A stretch of 64,000 nt of DNA from NCBI GenBank assembly GCA_037446115.1, contig JBBIJF010000005.1, positions 62,001 to 126,000 on the forward strand, given 5' to 3'. Under the pieces are notes generated by a model. The model ran no database searches. It saw nothing but the letters and a program-made list of their open reading frames with translations, and was not told the DNA's origin. Positions 44,650-53,095 of the stretch are shown in pieces. Every line of letters begins with the position of its first letter. Position 1 is the stretch's first letter. The DNA is from JANWXD01 sp037446115 (GTDB lineage Bacteria > Acidobacteriota > Terriglobia > Bryobacterales > Bryobacteraceae). A program made the translations under genes and the position numbers.

Positions 44650-45486
44650 ATGCGATTCAGAGGGTGGATGTGTGGACTCGGGCTCGGAGTCGCAGGGGCC
44701 TTGTGGGCGCAGGCGCCTTCGGTCTTCGACGGCGGCGTGGTGAACGCGGCCAGTTTTGCGCAGGGCCAACCTGTGGCGCCCGGCTCGCTGGTTTCGATCT
44801 TCGGTTCACAGTTTGCAACCTCCCTACTGCTTGCGGACTCCATTCCGCTGGCGGTCCAACTGGCCGATGTATCGGTTACGTTCAACAACATCCCCGCTCC
44901 GCTGATCGCCGTCATTCCGGAGGGATCCAATAATCCCGCGCAGATCAACGCGCAACTGCCCTGGAACGTGCTGCCGCCCGGGCAGACTGAGGGCACGGCG
45001 ACGGTCGTGATCCGGCGCGGCGGCGCCGCCTCCGAGCCGAAACAAGTTGCCGTCGGTCCGTTTTCTCCCGGCATTTTCGCGGTGAATTTCGGCGTCGGAC
45101 CAGCCATTGCCTGGTTTGAGACCCGCGACGAGAAACTGGGCAAGCTGGCGGCCGCGCCCGGCTCGATCCCGGGCCTGACCACGTTCCGCGCCAGAGCCGG
45201 CGACGTGCTGAGCCTGCTGGCGACAGGACTGGGTGAAGTGGATCCACCGGTCGCCACGGGCCACAACTCCATGGACCAGTTGCGTTGGACCAAGACCAAA
45301 CCGGAGGTGCTCGTGGGCGGCGTCGCGGCGGAGGTCCAGTTTTGGGGGCTGTCGCCCCAGTTCGTCGGGGTCAACCAGGTAGTGTTCACGATTCCCTCCA
45401 ACGCGCCTAAAGGTGACGCCGTACCGCTTCAGCTCCGCATCGGAGGCATGACTTCGACCGACAGGGTGACGATCGCCATCGAGTAG
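44650..45486 (+). CDS. Secreted TIGR03437-family protein
   Basis: 278 residues from the ATG at 44650; in-frame ATGs at 44638 and 44617 are alternatives. A signal peptide (about 1-21, GALWAQ) is followed by VVNAASFAQGQPVAPGSLVSIFG, the opening of the TIGR03437 domain found almost only in Solibacter-group acidobacteria. Later blocks (NNPAQINAQLPW, FSPGIFAVN, LSLLATGLGEVDPPV) match that domain's IgG/TIG-like pattern through the C-terminus. It is extracytoplasmic; function is not known. The next gene starts at the very next base (GTG 45487/ATG 45490), so it may be the first gene of the kinase/radical-SAM message. Confidence 0.88.
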   Translation: MRFRGWMCGLGLGVAGALWAQAPSVFDGGVVNAASFAQGQPVAPGSLVSIFGSQFATSLLLADSIPLAVQLADVSVTFNNIPAPLIAVIPEGSNNPAQINAQLPWNVLPPGQTEGTATVVIRRGGAASEPKQVAVGPFSPGIFAVNFGVGPAIAWFETRDEKLGKLAAAPGSIPGLTTFRARAGDVLSLLATGLGEVDPPVATGHNSMDQLRWTKTKPEVLVGGVAAEVQFWGLSPQFVGVNQVVFTIPSNAPKGDAVPLQLRIGGMTSTDRVTIAIE

Positions 45487-45489
45487 GTG

Positions 45490-46479
45490 ATGTCCGCGGG
45501 CGCCCCAACCCCGGCCGTTCGCGCGGAGAGAGAAGCCGGCACCCATGGCATCTTCGACCCGCTGGGAGTGCGCGCGCCTCTCCGGGAAGCCTTGACTCTT
45601 TATCCCCTGGGTTTTCCGGTTGAGGTGGCCGCCAACGATCGGGAGGTTCTGGAAGCGGCCGGGCAGAGCTGGGGCGCGTATCCGAAACTCTTCGACGTAC
45701 CACCGTATCGGGTTCGCGTCTTCGTGGCCGGCGAGGCGCCGGCCGCGGGGCCGCCGGTGTATCGCCAGCAAGGACACTTGTTTGTTGTCGCCTGCGACGC
45801 GGCCAACGTTGCGGTGAGCGACGCCACGCAGCGGTTCGCCGCCTGTTGGATCTCCCGCGTCACGCTCGGCCGTACCGAGTGGTTCCGGTCCTGTTTCCTC
45901 GAAGCGGTGGTGTATGCGGGGCTGGCCCAATTGCACCTCGCGCCTCTGCATGCCGCCTGCGTAGCGCGAAACGGCAGGGGCGTGCTGCTCTGTGGGCCCG
46001 CCGGCGCGGGCAAAAGTACGCTCGCCTATGCCTGCATCCGCCGGGGCTGGACGTACCTTGCCGACGAGTCGCCGTTGCTGGTGCGGAATCGCGAGGACCG
46101 GCTCGTGCTCGGCAAGCCCACTTCGCTGAAACTGGCGCCTGAAGCGGCGCGGTTGTTTCCCGAGCTCTCCCGATGGGGCGTAGATGGGGAACGGGCCATT
46201 TTGGTGCCCACCGCGGGTTTTGCGACAGCCTTCGCCGTCCCAGCGGATTTCGTCGTTTTCCTCGAGCGAGCCGGCGGCACGCCGCATCTGGCGCCGGTTG
46301 CCCCGAGCGTGGCTCTGGCACTGCTTCTGGCCGAGATTCCGTTTTTCGGCGAGGAAGTGTATGCAGAGCAGAGACGGTCGCTCGAACGGCTGGTTGCCCC
46401 GGGCGCGTGGCGGCTTCGCTACGCACACCCGGAGGAAGCAATCGGGCTGCTCGAAGAGCTCGTCGAAGGAAGAGTTTGA
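45490..46479 (+). CDS. HprK-like kinase (HPr kinase-related protein)
   Basis: 329 residues from the ATG at 45490 (GTG 45487 is an equally placed start). An N-terminal domain of about 100 residues with GFPVEVAANDREVLEAA is typical of this family. A P-loop kinase domain follows with Walker A G169-P-A-G-A-G-K-S-T177 and YLADESPLLV shortly after, as in HprK C-terminal domains. True HprK phosphorylates HPr; related kinases of this type recur next to nucleotidyltransferases of PF14907 in exopolysaccharide or PqqD-linked loci, and here such a gene closes the same operon. The phosphorylated partner is unknown; no HPr gene is nearby. Confidence 0.82.
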   Translation: MSAGAPTPAVRAEREAGTHGIFDPLGVRAPLREALTLYPLGFPVEVAANDREVLEAAGQSWGAYPKLFDVPPYRVRVFVAGEAPAAGPPVYRQQGHLFVVACDAANVAVSDATQRFAACWISRVTLGRTEWFRSCFLEAVVYAGLAQLHLAPLHAACVARNGRGVLLCGPAGAGKSTLAYACIRRGWTYLADESPLLVRNREDRLVLGKPTSLKLAPEAARLFPELSRWGVDGERAILVPTAGFATAFAVPADFVVFLERAGGTPHLAPVAPSVALALLLAEIPFFGEEVYAEQRRSLERLVAPGAWRLRYAHPEEAIGLLEELVEGRV

Positions 46480-47924
46480 TGCGCGGGCGGATCTTGCTGG
46501 CACACTGCAACCACCTGTACTTCGACCGCAAGCAGGTGCGGAAGATGCAGCCCTATCCGCCGTTGCAGACGCTGCTGGCGGCGGCGGTCCTGCGGCGGCA
46601 GGGTTTTGAAGTATACCTGTTCGATTCCACGCTTTGCGAGCCGGAAGCAGGATTCGAGGAGGCGCTGGCCTGCAGCCGGCCGGATCTGGTTGTGCTTTGC
46701 GAGGACAACTTCAACTACCTCACCAAGATGTGCCTCCTGCGGAACCGCGAGCTGGCGTTCTCCATGTGTCGCAAGGCCCGGGAGTCGGGCATCCCCGTTG
46801 CAGTGAACAGCTCGGATGCCACGGATCACATCCTGGAATATCTGGCCGGCGGTGCCGACTACGTCATCGTCGGGGAGGTGGAACAAACGCTCATCGAACT
46901 GGCGGCCGCACTGCTGGGCTGCGTGCCGGACCGACCCGAGGAGATTGCCGGACTGGCGTTTCGCGACCGAGCGAGCGGAGAAGTTCGCCGCACCCGGCCG
47001 CGGCCTTTGCTCCCGGACCTGGATGCGCTGCCGCTGCCGGCGTGGGATCTGGTGGACATGGAATCCTACCGCAGTGCCTGGCAGCGTGCGCACGGATATT
47101 TCAGCTTGAACATGGTGGCCAGTCGCGGCTGCCCCTACCGCTGCAACTGGTGCGCCCGGCCTCTCTATGGGGATTCGTACCGCACGCGGGCACCGGAAGC
47201 CGTGGCCGGCGAGATGCGGCTGCTCAAGAGCCGATACCAACCCGACCGCCTCTGGTTTGCCGACGACATCTTCGCACTCTCAGCACGCTGGACCCTGCGG
47301 TTTGCCGAGGCTGTAGAAGCCCTGGATGCGCGGATCCCGTTCCAGATGCAGTCCCGGTGCGACCTGATGACACGCGACACGGTGGCCGCCCTGGCCCGTG
47401 CCGGTTGTGCGGAAGTGTGGATGGGGGCCGAGTCCGGCTCCCAGAAGATCCTCGACGCCATGGACAAAGGGATCCGCGTGGAGCAGATCTACCGGGCCCG
47501 GGAAAATCTTGCCCGCCACGGGATTCGCGCCTGCTTCTTTCTGCAGTTCGGCTATCCCGGCGAGACCTGGGAAGACATCGAGGCCACCCTCAAGCTGGTG
47601 CGGGAAGCCCAGCCGGACGACGTCGGCATCTCCGTGTCCTATCCCATGCCGGGAACCAAGTTTTACGACCGGGTGGCTGCGCAGCTCGGCGACAAGCGCA
47701 ACTGGTCTGACAGCGACGACCTGGCCATGATGTTCCGGGGCACCTACACGACAGAGTTCTACCGCCTGCTGCGGGATGCGGTGCACCTCGAAGTGGACCT
47801 TTGCCGAGGCCGCTGCGACGGCGAGGCGGCGGAGACCCGGTTGCAAGAGCTGTGGCACCGCATCGAAAGCCTGGAGAGCGCCTGCCGCAACGAGAATCCC
47901 ACGCTGCCATGGATCTGCTCCTGA
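46479..47924 (+). CDS. B12-binding-type radical SAM protein 1
   Basis: 481 residues, ATG overlapping the previous stop (TGATG). The N-terminal 150 residues have the cobalamin-binding Rossmann pattern (LQTLLAAAVLRRQGFEVYLFD, GGADYVIVGEVEQTLIEL) though no clear DxHxxG. The radical SAM core follows with cysteines C218-x3-C222-x2-C225 (GCPYRCNWC) and ESGSQKILDAMDKGI (near residue 315). Such proteins typically methylate or rearrange unactivated carbon using SAM and cobalamin. It is the first of three in this operon and ends 16 bases inside the second. Substrate unknown. Confidence 0.9.
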   Translation: MRGRILLAHCNHLYFDRKQVRKMQPYPPLQTLLAAAVLRRQGFEVYLFDSTLCEPEAGFEEALACSRPDLVVLCEDNFNYLTKMCLLRNRELAFSMCRKARESGIPVAVNSSDATDHILEYLAGGADYVIVGEVEQTLIELAAALLGCVPDRPEEIAGLAFRDRASGEVRRTRPRPLLPDLDALPLPAWDLVDMESYRSAWQRAHGYFSLNMVASRGCPYRCNWCARPLYGDSYRTRAPEAVAGEMRLLKSRYQPDRLWFADDIFALSARWTLRFAEAVEALDARIPFQMQSRCDLMTRDTVAALARAGCAEVWMGAESGSQKILDAMDKGIRVEQIYRARENLARHGIRACFFLQFGYPGETWEDIEATLKLVREAQPDDVGISVSYPMPGTKFYDRVAAQLGDKRNWSDSDDLAMMFRGTYTTEFYRLLRDAVHLEVDLCRGRCDGEAAETRLQELWHRIESLESACRNENPTLPWICS

Positions 47925-49291
47925 CGCACGGTTATTTTCTTTTCGAAGATCCGAAAGAACTCCGGATCATGAAGCCGTACGCACCGCTCGGCCTACTGTA
48001 TCTTTCCTCCTACCTGAGGCGCAAAGGCTTCGACGTCGAGCTCTACGACACGACGTTCGGAACCCGGGAAGAGCTGTGCCGGCTCCTCGAAACGGAAAAA
48101 CCCGCGGTGCTCGGCATCAGCGGCAACCTGCTCACGCGAAACACTGTCGTCGAGATCACCCAGTGTGCCCGCCAGGCGGGGTGGATCGTCGTTCTGGGGG
48201 GCCCGGAGCCGGCCAACTATCCCCGGGAATACCTGGAGGCCGGGGCGCACGTGATCGTCGAAGGAGAAGGCGAAGCCACGCTGGAAGAACTGCTCGTGGC
48301 GTTGCGAGGTCGGAGAGCCGATGCGCTCGAAGCAGTCCGCGGCGTCTGGTTTCGCGATGCCTGCGGCCGGATTGTGCGCACACCGCCCCGGCCCCTCATC
48401 GCCGACCTCGATTCCCTTCCCTGGCCCGACCGGGAGCGCCTGGATTTAAGGCGATACCTTCAGGTCTGGCGCGAGCATCACGGCGCCGGCTCGCTGTCGC
48501 TCATCACCGCCCGCGGCTGCCCGTATCACTGCCGCTGGTGCAGCCATTCCGTCTTCGGCAAGACGCACCGGCGCCGCTCGCCGGAAGACGTGGCCGCCGA
48601 GGTCGCATGGCTGCTGGAGCGCTACCAGCCGGACATGCTCTGGTACGCCGACGATGTGTTCACCATCCACCATTCCTGGATTCTGCGGTTCGTGGAGGTG
48701 ATGGGGCAGCGGAAACTCCGCGTGCCGTTCGAATGCATCACGCGCGCGGACCGGCTCAACTCCCAGATGGCCGACGCGCTGACGGAGCTGGGCTGCTTCC
48801 GGGTCTGGATCGGCTCCGAAAGCGGCTCGCAGCGGATTCTGGACGCCATGGAACGGGGCGTGCGCGTCGAACAGGTGCGCGAAGCCATCCAGCTCTGCCG
48901 GTCGCGCGGCATTCAGACGGGGATGTTCGTGATGTGGGGTTACGAGGGGGAAGACGTGCAGGACATCGAAACGACGGTGGACCACGTCGTGGCCGCCCAG
49001 CCGGACGTGTTCCTGACGACGGTAGCGTATCCGATCAAGGGGACTCCCTACTACGACCACGTAGCGGACCGCCTCGTGCTGCCAGGGCCGTGGCGTCAAA
49101 GCACCGACCGGGATTATCGCATCGCCGGGCGACACTCGCGGCGTTTTTACGAGTTCGCGGACCTGTGGCTGAAGAGTGCCGTTGCGTTGAGCAAGCTCGA
49201 AGCCGGCTCCCCGCAAGCGACCACGCTTCAGGCGGAAATTGAGCGGGCGCGGCGCGGGCTTGCCGAATCGTACGCGGAAGTGGAAGCATGA
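47909..49291 (+). CDS. B12-binding-type radical SAM protein 2
   Basis: 460 residues from ATG 47909; the longer frame reads back into the preceding gene. Layout matches the first radical SAM protein: a cobalamin-binding-like N-terminal part (LGLLYLSSYLRRKGFDVELYD, VVLGGPEPANYP, HVIVEGEGEATL), then cysteines C204-x3-C208-x2-C211 (GCPYHCRWC) and SESGSQRILDAMERGV. The shared ESGSQ-ILDAM pattern with gene 1 suggests a duplication followed by divergence. It overlaps gene 1 by 16 bases and the next methyltransferase by 4 (ATGA). Likely acts on the same pathway intermediate or a later one. Confidence 0.9.
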   Translation: MDLLLTHGYFLFEDPKELRIMKPYAPLGLLYLSSYLRRKGFDVELYDTTFGTREELCRLLETEKPAVLGISGNLLTRNTVVEITQCARQAGWIVVLGGPEPANYPREYLEAGAHVIVEGEGEATLEELLVALRGRRADALEAVRGVWFRDACGRIVRTPPRPLIADLDSLPWPDRERLDLRRYLQVWREHHGAGSLSLITARGCPYHCRWCSHSVFGKTHRRRSPEDVAAEVAWLLERYQPDMLWYADDVFTIHHSWILRFVEVMGQRKLRVPFECITRADRLNSQMADALTELGCFRVWIGSESGSQRILDAMERGVRVEQVREAIQLCRSRGIQTGMFVMWGYEGEDVQDIETTVDHVVAAQPDVFLTTVAYPIKGTPYYDHVADRLVLPGPWRQSTDRDYRIAGRHSRRFYEFADLWLKSAVALSKLEAGSPQATTLQAEIERARRGLAESYAEVEA

Positions 49292-50964
49292 AGGTTGCGC
49301 GCGCATTTGACGCACTCGCTGCGCGCTACGACCAGCTCTGGACGCACACCGCCGCCGGCCGGACTCAGCGACGGGCGGTCTGGAAGGTCTTGGAAGCCCT
49401 GTTCCGGCCGGGCGATCGCGTGCTGGACCTGGGCTGCGGGACAGGAGAAGACGCGCTCCGGCTGGCGCGGCGCGGCCTGTACGTTCACGCAGTGGACGCT
49501 GCGCCGCACATGATCCGGCTGGTCCGCGAGCGGGCCGCGGCCGAGCGCCTCACCCTGGACACCACCGTTCTCGCCGCAGAAGAGCTGAAGCGCCTGCCTG
49601 GCGAGGCTTCCTTCGACGGGGCGTTGGCTGACTTCGGCGTGCTGAACTGCGTCGAGGACCTCCGGGCGCTGGCGATGAACCTGGCCGGATTGATCCGCCC
49701 CGGGGGCAAGCTGGTCGTGGTTCCCATGGGCCGCTTCTGCCTGTGGGAGGCGCTCTGGTACCTGGCGCGTCGAGACTTCCAACGCGCTTTCCGCCGACTG
49801 AAGCGAGGTCCGGTGCCGACTTCACTCGGCTTTCCCGTCTACTACCGGTCCGTGGCGGAGACGGCCCGCATTCACGAGCCGTGGTTCCGACTCGAGCGCT
49901 GGAGCGGGGTGGGCGTGCTGGCGCCGCCCTCCTACGTCCGCCTGCCGGAGGGCGCTGTCCGGCGCCTGGCACGATGGGATGACCGGCTGGGCCGCTTGCC
50001 GGGCTTGCGCGCTGTTGCCGACCACCGGCTGCTCCTCTTCGAGCGCACGACGGCACCGCCCCCGTCCGGCCACCCGCTCCGTTTGCTGTGCCCGGCCTGC
50101 CGCCAGCCGGCGCGGGAGGATCAGCCCTGCCGAAACTGCGGCTTCATCATGCGGCGACAAGGCGGCATCCTGCGCGCGCTCCCCCCGGAGCGGCGCGCGC
50201 ACTATGCGAGATTCTTCGAGGAATACGGCGCCGTCCGTCACGCCGAAGGCCGTGGTTCGCAGGACCGAGCCTATTACCGGGCTCTCCCCTACCGGGACCT
50301 TACGGGCCAAAACCAGGATCAGTGGCGGATTCGCGCAAGAACTTACGACTACTTCCGCCGGCACGTCTTGCCCCGCAAGTCACTGGACATTCTCGATCTC
50401 GGGGCGGGAAACGGGTGGCTGTCCTGGCGGCTGGCACGGCTCGGTCACCGGCCCGTGGCAGTGGATGTCTGGACGGATCCGCTCGACGGCCTGGGAGCAG
50501 CAGCCCGTGCGTTTGAAGACCTTCCCTTGGTCGAGGCCGAGTTCGATCGCCTTCCGTTCGAGGACGGCCAGTTCGACCTCGCCGTGTTCAACGCGTCCTT
50601 CCATTACTCGCCGGACTACCGGCGCACGCTGGCCGAAGTCCGCCGCTGTCTTCGCCCGCAAGGAAGCGTCGTCATACTGGACTCGCCCATCTACCGGCGT
50701 CCCGAGCACGGCGAAGCCATGCGGAACGAACGCAGAGAGCAGTACCGCGCGCGATACGGATTTGCCTCGGACAGCCTCCGGAGTCTTGAGTACCTCGACG
50801 AGCCGGCGCTCGCGGCGCTGGCGCGAGAGCTTGGAATCCGCTGGCAGATCCACCGGCCCTGGTACGGCTGGGGATGGCACTTGCGCCCCTGGAAGGCGCG
50901 GCTCGTCGGCCGCAGGCCGCCGTCCCGTTTCTGGATCCTGGTGGGGAGCTTCGAGGCGTCATGA
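49288..50964 (+). CDS. Tandem SAM-methyltransferase with central zinc ribbon
   Basis: 558 residues. Domain 1 (about 1-230) is a class I methyltransferase with VLDLGCGTG at 45-53. A zinc ribbon follows with Cys268, Cys271, Cys281, Cys284 (CPAC...CRNC). Domain 2 (about 330-510) is a second class I methyltransferase with ILDLGAGNG at 368-376. Its C-terminal part ends WGWHLRPWKARL. The two domains share little beyond the fold, so this is a fusion of distinct enzymes rather than a recent tandem copy. Start overlaps the preceding stop (ATGA) and its own stop overlaps the next ATG. Substrates unknown; O-, N- or C-methylation all possible. Confidence 0.85.
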   Translation: MKVARAFDALAARYDQLWTHTAAGRTQRRAVWKVLEALFRPGDRVLDLGCGTGEDALRLARRGLYVHAVDAAPHMIRLVRERAAAERLTLDTTVLAAEELKRLPGEASFDGALADFGVLNCVEDLRALAMNLAGLIRPGGKLVVVPMGRFCLWEALWYLARRDFQRAFRRLKRGPVPTSLGFPVYYRSVAETARIHEPWFRLERWSGVGVLAPPSYVRLPEGAVRRLARWDDRLGRLPGLRAVADHRLLLFERTTAPPPSGHPLRLLCPACRQPAREDQPCRNCGFIMRRQGGILRALPPERRAHYARFFEEYGAVRHAEGRGSQDRAYYRALPYRDLTGQNQDQWRIRARTYDYFRRHVLPRKSLDILDLGAGNGWLSWRLARLGHRPVAVDVWTDPLDGLGAAARAFEDLPLVEAEFDRLPFEDGQFDLAVFNASFHYSPDYRRTLAEVRRCLRPQGSVVILDSPIYRRPEHGEAMRNERREQYRARYGFASDSLRSLEYLDEPALAALARELGIRWQIHRPWYGWGWHLRPWKARLVGRRPPSRFWILVGSFEAS

Positions 50965-52418
50965 TTCTCCTGGTCAATCCGCGAATCACCCGACCCAGGA
51001 ACCGGCGCTTCCCACTGTCGGTCCTCGCCTTGGGAGCGGTGCTCGAGGGGTCGGAGGACTACTGCATCGTGGATGGGAACCTGGAGCCCGACCTGTGGAC
51101 GGCCATCCGGCACGCCACCGAGCGCCGGCCCCCAACGATGCTGGCCGTGACGGTGATGCCGGGCCCGCAACTGTCGGGCGCGGTGGATCTCTGCCGCAGA
51201 TTCCGGCAGGCCTACCCGGGAGTTCCCATCGTGTGGGGCGGTTACTTCCCTTCCCTGTATCCCGACACGGCGCTCAACGCCGACTATGTAGATTTTGTAA
51301 TTCGCGGACAGGGAGAAGATACTTTTGTCGAATTACTTCGGGTGCTCCGCTCGGGCGGCGATCTCTCCCAGATCCGCGGCCTGTCTTACAAGGATGACCA
51401 CGGAGGACATAGACACAACCTGCGCCGGCCGTTACGATCCCCGGGCGACTATCCGTGGTTCCCCTACCACCGGATCGAGGCGGACCGGTATGTCCTGCCG
51501 ACGTTTCTCGGTTCGCGAACGGCGGTGCATCAAGCCAGCATCGGATGTCCGTTTCGCTGCAATTTTTGCGGCGTCGTGCCGTTATTCGAGACCGAGAAGG
51601 CCGAGGCGCCGTCGCGGACGGAGGCGATTCTGCGCCACCTCCGGCGCGCCTACGGCGTCAACGCGATCCAGTTTTACGACAACAATTTCTTCCTCGGCGA
51701 GGAGCGCACCCGGGAACTTGCAGAACGGCTCGCACCCCTGAACCTGCACTGGTGGTGCGAGGGGCGTGTGGATACGGTCGCAGTCTATTCCGGCGACACG
51801 CTGGCTCTTTTGCGGCGGGCAGGCTGCGTGATGATCTTCTTCGGCGTCGAATCCGGTTCGGATGAAACCTTGCGCCGCATGAACAAGCAGCTGACCACCG
51901 CCCAGGTGCTCGAACTCGCCCGCCGGATCCGCACGGCCGGAATCCTGCCGGAGTTTTCGCTGATCTTCGGCGACCCGCAGGATCCCGAGGGTGACGTGCG
52001 CCGGAACATTGAGTTTGCCCGCGCGTTGAAAAAAGTGAACCCGGACGCGGAAATTATCGTGCAGACCTACGTTCCGGTGCCGCAGCCCGGGCCCATGTTC
52101 GGACTGAACGGCAGTTTCCCCTTTCCCGAGACGCCTGAGCAATGGCTGCAGGAACCCTGGCAAGGCCGCGCGGCTCGCGATGAGCCCGAACTCCCCTGGC
52201 TTCCCGCACAGACGCGCGAGCGCATCCGCGGCTTCGAAACCGTGCTCCGCGCGCGCTGGCCGACGGCTCAGGATGCGGCGATGCCCCGGTGGGGCCGTCT
52301 ACTGCTCCAGGCGGCAGCAAGCTGGCGCTACGCGTTCCAAGTATACCGGCATCCGGCCGAGCTGCAGTGGCTCGAACAGATGCTGAAACTGCGCCAGCCG
52401 CGGCTGGAAAGTTTATGA
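50961..52418 (+). CDS. B12-binding-type radical SAM protein 3
   Basis: 485 residues from ATG 50961. N-terminal cobalamin-binding-like region (about 1-150: FPLSVLALGAVLEG, IVWGGYFPSLYPDTALN, DFVIRGQGEDTFVEL), then radical SAM cysteines C196-x3-C200-x2-C203 (GCPFRCNFC), the GVESGSDETLRRMNK block and LIFGDPQDPEGDV. It is more distant from proteins 1 and 2 than they are from each other and resembles the BchE/methyltransferase class of B12-dependent radical SAM enzymes. It is translationally coupled to both neighbours through 4-base overlaps. Substrate unknown. Confidence 0.9.
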   Translation: MILLVNPRITRPRNRRFPLSVLALGAVLEGSEDYCIVDGNLEPDLWTAIRHATERRPPTMLAVTVMPGPQLSGAVDLCRRFRQAYPGVPIVWGGYFPSLYPDTALNADYVDFVIRGQGEDTFVELLRVLRSGGDLSQIRGLSYKDDHGGHRHNLRRPLRSPGDYPWFPYHRIEADRYVLPTFLGSRTAVHQASIGCPFRCNFCGVVPLFETEKAEAPSRTEAILRHLRRAYGVNAIQFYDNNFFLGEERTRELAERLAPLNLHWWCEGRVDTVAVYSGDTLALLRRAGCVMIFFGVESGSDETLRRMNKQLTTAQVLELARRIRTAGILPEFSLIFGDPQDPEGDVRRNIEFARALKKVNPDAEIIVQTYVPVPQPGPMFGLNGSFPFPETPEQWLQEPWQGRAARDEPELPWLPAQTRERIRGFETVLRARWPTAQDAAMPRWGRLLLQAAASWRYAFQVYRHPAELQWLEQMLKLRQPRLESL

Positions 52419-53095
52419 ACCGCTTGAGCCCGCTCGAGGCCTACCGGCTGTGGTCGAAAACCTGGGACGCGGACCTAAGTCCCATTGTGGCTCTCGAGGA
52501 GCGTTATCTCGAGCCGCTGGTGCCGGATGTGCGGGGGAAGACCGTCGTGGACGTTGCCTGCGGCACCGGGCGCTGGCTAGTGCGTATGGCGCAGCGCGGC
52601 GCGCGTGTGTTCGGAGCGGACTTTTGCCTCGAGATGCTGGCCTGCGCCCGGAGCAAGCCCGGACTCGCCGGCCGATTGGCCGCCGCCGACGCGCGGCGCC
52701 TGCCGTTCCCGGACGCTTCCGCCGACGTCGTGCTGTTCACGCTCGCACTCGGCCACATTGTCCCGCTCCGGCAAGTTATTGGTGAGCTGGCGCGGCTGGT
52801 CAAGCCGGGCGGCTGGATGTTATTCAGCGACTTTCATCCGCACGCGGCGGCCGCGGGATGGCGGCGCACATTTCGCAGCAACGGCCAAGTCTACGAGGTC
52901 GAGAATCATGCCTACCGGACGGGCCGGCTGCTGCGGGAAGTGCGTGCAGCAGGGTTGGCGCTGGAGCAGATCATCGAGCCCCCCTTCGGAGAGCCGGAGC
53001 GAGACCTCTTCCGCCGGGTCGGACGCGACGATCTGTTCGAGCGGACCCGGGGCGTTCCAGCCGTTGTGATCGCCGTTTGGAGACGGAGGCCGTGA
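52415..53095 (+). CDS. Class I SAM-dependent methyltransferase
   Basis: 226 residues from ATG 52415, overlapping the preceding stop (ATGA). It has VVDVACGTGRWL (near residues 44-55) as motif I, ADARRLPFPDASADVVLFTLALGHI as motif II region and LVKPGGWMLFSDFHP as motif III, the Methyltransf_11 pattern common in natural-product and quinone methyltransferases. Its stop overlaps the GTG of the amidohydrolase. With the tandem enzyme at 49288 this gives three methyltransferase domains in the operon. Confidence 0.9.
   Translation: MNRLSPLEAYRLWSKTWDADLSPIVALEERYLEPLVPDVRGKTVVDVACGTGRWLVRMAQRGARVFGADFCLEMLACARSKPGLAGRLAAADARRLPFPDASADVVLFTLALGHIVPLRQVIGELARLVKPGGWMLFSDFHPHAAAAGWRRTFRSNGQVYEVENHAYRTGRLLREVRAAGLALEQIIEPPFGEPERDLFRRVGRDDLFERTRGVPAVVIAVWRRRP

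Noticed and set aside
43596..46503. Overlapping long minus-strand frames (601 and 559 codons)
   Set aside because: They are antisense to the ligase-like, TIGR03437 and HprK-like genes; no domain motif was found.
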